NCBI GenBank assembly: GCA_023460875.1
Contig: JAEWOQ010000548.1
Span: 1-7,615, forward strand
Direction: 5' to 3'
From: Pseudomonadota bacterium
GTDB taxonomy: Bacteria; Myxococcota_A; Polyangia; Polyangiales; Polyangiaceae
Length of the DNA stretch: 7,615 nt
This document shows positions 5,729 to 7,615 of the stretch, piece by piece. The number at the start of each line of letters is the position of its first letter. Position 1 is the first letter of the stretch. Position numbers and translations under genes: made by a program. Under the pieces are notes generated by a model. That model ran no database searches and was not told the DNA's origin. It saw nothing but the letters and a program-made list of their open reading frames with translations.

Positions 5729-6724
5729 TCACGAGGAGAGGAGCCAGTAGAGCCCCACCAGGCTGGAGGCGAGCACGATGACCGCGAGCGTGCCGACGAG
5801 GAAATCCGTGAGCCCGGGGTCGAGCGGACGTCGCCGTGGTCGTGGCGCCTCACGCGTCTGCCTCGCCGCGCGCTCTGCTGCGGGTGCCGTCGCCGTCGCA
5901 GAGCGCGAGGGAGCGTCAGGACCTGGGTCGTCGCTGGGCGTCGCCGCGCCGCCTGCTGGCGGGTGCCCGGTGACGGGCTCGTCCGCTGCTCTCTCCAGCT
6001 CTTCCAGGGCCCCCGCGAGGGGATCTTCGTAGGTCAACGCGGTGCCGCCGATGTGCAGGCTGGTGTCGGCCTTCCACGGGGTCTCCTGCTCGGGGGTGAG
6101 CTCTCGCCCCTCGAGGCGCGAGCCGTTCTTCGAGCCGAGATCGCGGACGAACAGCCCGTCCCCGCGACGGGTGACGCCGAGGTGCCTCCGGGAACAGTCC
6201 GCGTCGGGGAGCACGAGGTCGCAGCCGCGCCCGCGTCCGAGGACGTACTCCCGGGCGAGCTCGTGGAGCTCGAGCTCCGCCGAGTGCTCGTTGTCCTTGC
6301 CCCCGTGGGTGTCGGCTCGGAGGCGGAGCACCAGAGCCTCGCCTTGAGCTGCGAGGGCCGCCGAGACGAGCCCGAGGGCGAGCTCCCGAGTGGCCAGGGG
6401 GCCTTGGGTGACGGGGGCGCCGTGCTCCACGCAGATCTCCAGCTCGATCCGGCCGACGCGCACCGTGTCGCCGTCGCGAACCACCCGCGGTGACTGGGGC
6501 GCCAAGCGCACGCCGCCCACGTAGGTCCCGTTGGTGCTCCCTTCGTCGACGATCAGATAATCGCTGCCGCGCTGGCGCAAGCTGGCGTGGCGATGGCTGA
6601 CGCTGGGATCCGGCAGACGCACGTCCGCGCCGTCACCTCGGCCGATCACCACGCGCGGCGCATCGAAGGTGATGCTGGGGAGCGGATCGGTGTCCGCACT
6701 CAGCACGACGATGGTCACCGCCAT
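5729..6724 (-). CDS. Tail-anchored protein with two FHA domains
   Basis: 331 residues. FHA domain 1 spans about 24-93: GRG (28-30), SHRH (43-46, with Ser43 and His46 in the conserved places), GSTNGT (62-67). FHA domain 2 spans about 160-229: GRG (163-165), SRRH (178-181), GSKNG (197-201). FHA domains bind phosphothreonine peptides, so the protein probably reads Ser/Thr kinase output, which is abundant in myxobacteria. A Pro/Ala/Arg-rich disordered linker (about 236-300) leads to one hydrophobic helix (about 306-329) with only two residues after it. The FHA domains should therefore face the cytoplasm, held to the inner membrane by a C-terminal tail anchor. The same frame stays open upstream to 7372, but that part is antisense to the PilZ gene. 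ATG 6724 starts where FHA-like sequence starts and has GAGG eight bases upstream. No kinase or phosphatase lies in the window. Confidence 0.88.
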   Translation of the reverse strand: MAVTIVVLSADTDPLPSITFDAPRVVIGRGDGADVRLPDPSVSHRHASLRQRGSDYLIVDEGSTNGTYVGGVRLAPQSPRVVRDGDTVRVGRIELEICVEHGAPVTQGPLATRELALGLVSAALAAQGEALVLRLRADTHGGKDNEHSAELELHELAREYVLGRGRGCDLVLPDADCSRRHLGVTRRGDGLFVRDLGSKNGSRLEGRELTPEQETPWKADTSLHIGGTALTYEDPLAGALEELERAADEPVTGHPPAGGAATPSDDPGPDAPSRSATATAPAAERAARQTREAPRPRRRPLDPGLTDFLVGTLAVIVLASSLVGLYWLLSS

Positions 6725-6808
6725 CCGTGGGGCCTCAATATCCCGGAGCGGGCCGAGGAGTCCAATTATTTGGCCCGTCGGACTCGGTGAACGTAGGGAA
6801 AAACAGCT
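6725..6808. promoter_or_regulatory. Divergent promoter region between the FHA and PilZ genes
   Basis: The 84-bp gap must hold both promoters unless one gene is read from elsewhere. It contains an AT-rich patch (AATTATTT, 6764-6771), rare in this window. For the FHA direction, TTGGAC (6765-6760) and GATATT (6742-6737) are 17 bp apart, a fair sigma-70-like pair, but its predicted start would be only about 6 nt from the ATG, leaving out the GAGG ribosome site. For the PilZ direction, AATTAT at 6764-6769 is a possible -10 without a good -35. An inverted repeat, GAGTCC (6758-6763) and GGACTC (6780-6785), flanks the AT patch. Confidence 0.45.
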
Positions 6809-7615
6809 ATGACTCGCCCACCCACGGAAGACCGCCGCAGCCCCGGAGTACCTCGCGTGCCCATCGCCACTCTGGTGGAGATCTGCGGGCAGGACGGCGC
6901 GGTCCCCGCCTTCGAGGCCCAGAGCTGCAACGTCAGCGGCCTTGGGATGCAGGTGCGGACGAGCTACCTGCCTGAGATCGGCGACGCCTTGGTGTGTCGC
7001 TTCGAGCACGAGGGGAGCGAGATCCTCGTGGAGGGACGGGTGGCATGGCGCGCCGAGGGCGAGGACGGCGGCGAATTCGGGATCCAGTTCACCGCGCTCG
7101 ATGCGGGGAGCGTCGAGATCCTCCAGCAGCTCGGGGCTCCGGACTCCGATCCGGAGGAGGCGGACCTCGACGAAGAGGCCGTTCGAGGGGCCGCCGCGGA
7201 GCCGGGATCCAAGGTGCGGCTCCACATCGACGGGCTGGGGGCTCCCATGAAAGCTCGGGTTCAGGACGGCAACGCGCGTAAGGTCCGCGTCGGCTCGAAC
7301 CTCGAGTTCCTTCGTGTCGGGCGCAGCCTCGAAATCGAGGATGTCGGCGGCGGGGCGCGTCAGGGCGCCCATGTGGACTCCGTCAGCGTGACCGTGAACC
7401 CCGCGACGCGGGTGCCAGAGCTGGTGGTCGTGCTCCGCTACGAGGGCGCCGACGCCACCCCGCAGCCCAGCGTCGTCCAGGCGTCGCCGGCCGACGACGA
7501 GGCCGACGACGAGGACCTCCGGGGGCTCGCGCTGGAGCGGGATCTCGACGCGTCGGAGGAGTCAGCGGAGGGGAGCTGGCTCGAGGGCGTGGATCGGTTC
7601 CGACGACGCCTGGAG
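6809..7615 (+). CDS. PilZ-domain protein, C-terminus beyond the window
   Basis: Open through the right edge, so at least 269 residues; the 3' end is missing. ATG 6809 is the first start after an in-frame TAG at 6794 and has AGGGA nine bases upstream. Residues about 9-110 match a PilZ domain: an Arg-rich N-terminal stretch (RRSPGVPR, 9-16), NVSGLG at 41-46 fitting the [D/N]xSxxG motif, VEGRVAW (74-80) and FGIQF (90-94). PilZ domains usually bind c-di-GMP through RxxxR plus this motif; here the arginines are spaced more widely, so binding is uncertain. After an acidic linker (111-131), residues about 135-212 form a second compact, beta-looking segment (KVRLHIDG, LEFLRVGRSLEIED, ELVVVLRYEG) that I cannot assign, possibly a second PilZ-like barrel. 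A second acidic, low-complexity region follows (about 221-260). The gene is divergent from the FHA gene. Confidence 0.82.
   Translation, partial: MTRPPTEDRRSPGVPRVPIATLVEICGQDGAVPAFEAQSCNVSGLGMQVRTSYLPEIGDALVCRFEHEGSEILVEGRVAWRAEGEDGGEFGIQFTALDAGSVEILQQLGAPDSDPEEADLDEEAVRGAAAEPGSKVRLHIDGLGAPMKARVQDGNARKVRVGSNLEFLRVGRSLEIEDVGGGARQGAHVDSVSVTVNPATRVPELVVVLRYEGADATPQPSVVQASPADDEADDEDLRGLALERDLDASEESAEGSWLEGVDRFRRRLE

Noticed and set aside
27..6724. A single five-gene minus-strand operon
   Set aside because: Gaps of 119 to 251 bp, candidate hairpins after three genes, and unrelated functions argue for separate units; only the FHA and membrane-protein pair is a reasonable cotranscription candidate.
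2261..6724. Defence island built on the helicase plus FHA and membrane genes
   Set aside because: No nuclease, protease, methylase, toxin or mobile gene is present, and the helicase belongs to a type I regard as a chromosomal housekeeping family. Neighbourhood alone does not support a defence role.
6725..7372. N-terminal extension of the FHA protein by 216 residues, start at 7372
   Set aside because: This stretch is exactly antisense to the PilZ gene, has no domain features, and would cover the AT-rich divergent promoter. FHA-like sequence begins at the ATG at 6724, which has its own GAGG ribosome site.

Overview
The window is about 7.6 kb of very GC-rich DNA (about two-thirds GC or more by eye). 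It most resembles a chromosomal segment of a myxobacterium or related deltaproteobacterial lineage. The case for this rests on high GC, a Pro/Ala-rich lipoprotein of unknown function, FHA and PilZ signalling proteins with low-complexity linkers, and a Ski2-like helicase with a DUF3516-type C-terminus (a family I associate with actinobacteria and myxobacteria). There are no rRNA or tRNA genes, insertion sequences, integrases or CRISPR arrays, and nothing marks the region as a mobile island.

Layout, right to left on the minus strand: a double-FHA, tail-anchored protein (6724-5729); a three-helix membrane protein with TolQ/ExbB-like topology (5609-5031); an 872-residue Ski2-like DExH helicase (4879-2261); a Pro-rich secreted, probably lipid-anchored protein (2050-1250); and a DapA-family aldolase (998-27). 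The only plus-strand gene is a PilZ-domain protein starting at 6809, which runs off the right edge. It is divergent from the FHA gene across an 84-bp gap holding the most AT-rich bases of the window and an inverted repeat.

The five minus-strand genes are separated by 119, 151, 210 and 251 bp, so they look like neighbouring single-gene units rather than a tight operon. Short GC-rich inverted repeats lie just after the dapA-like gene, the lipoprotein gene and the helicase gene. None has a visible U-tract, so they are only candidate terminators.

Functionally the left two-thirds mixes housekeeping genes (lysine/diaminopimelate synthesis, RNA or DNA unwinding). The right third suggests a small signalling neighbourhood: phosphopeptide readers anchored in the membrane (FHA), a possible ion-channel-like membrane protein, and a possible c-di-GMP reader (PilZ). 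I see no clear evidence of a complete new defence or mobile system. The best leads are the uncharacterised C-terminal half of the helicase, the FHA/PilZ divergent pair, and the unassigned second domain and altered arginine motif of the PilZ protein.
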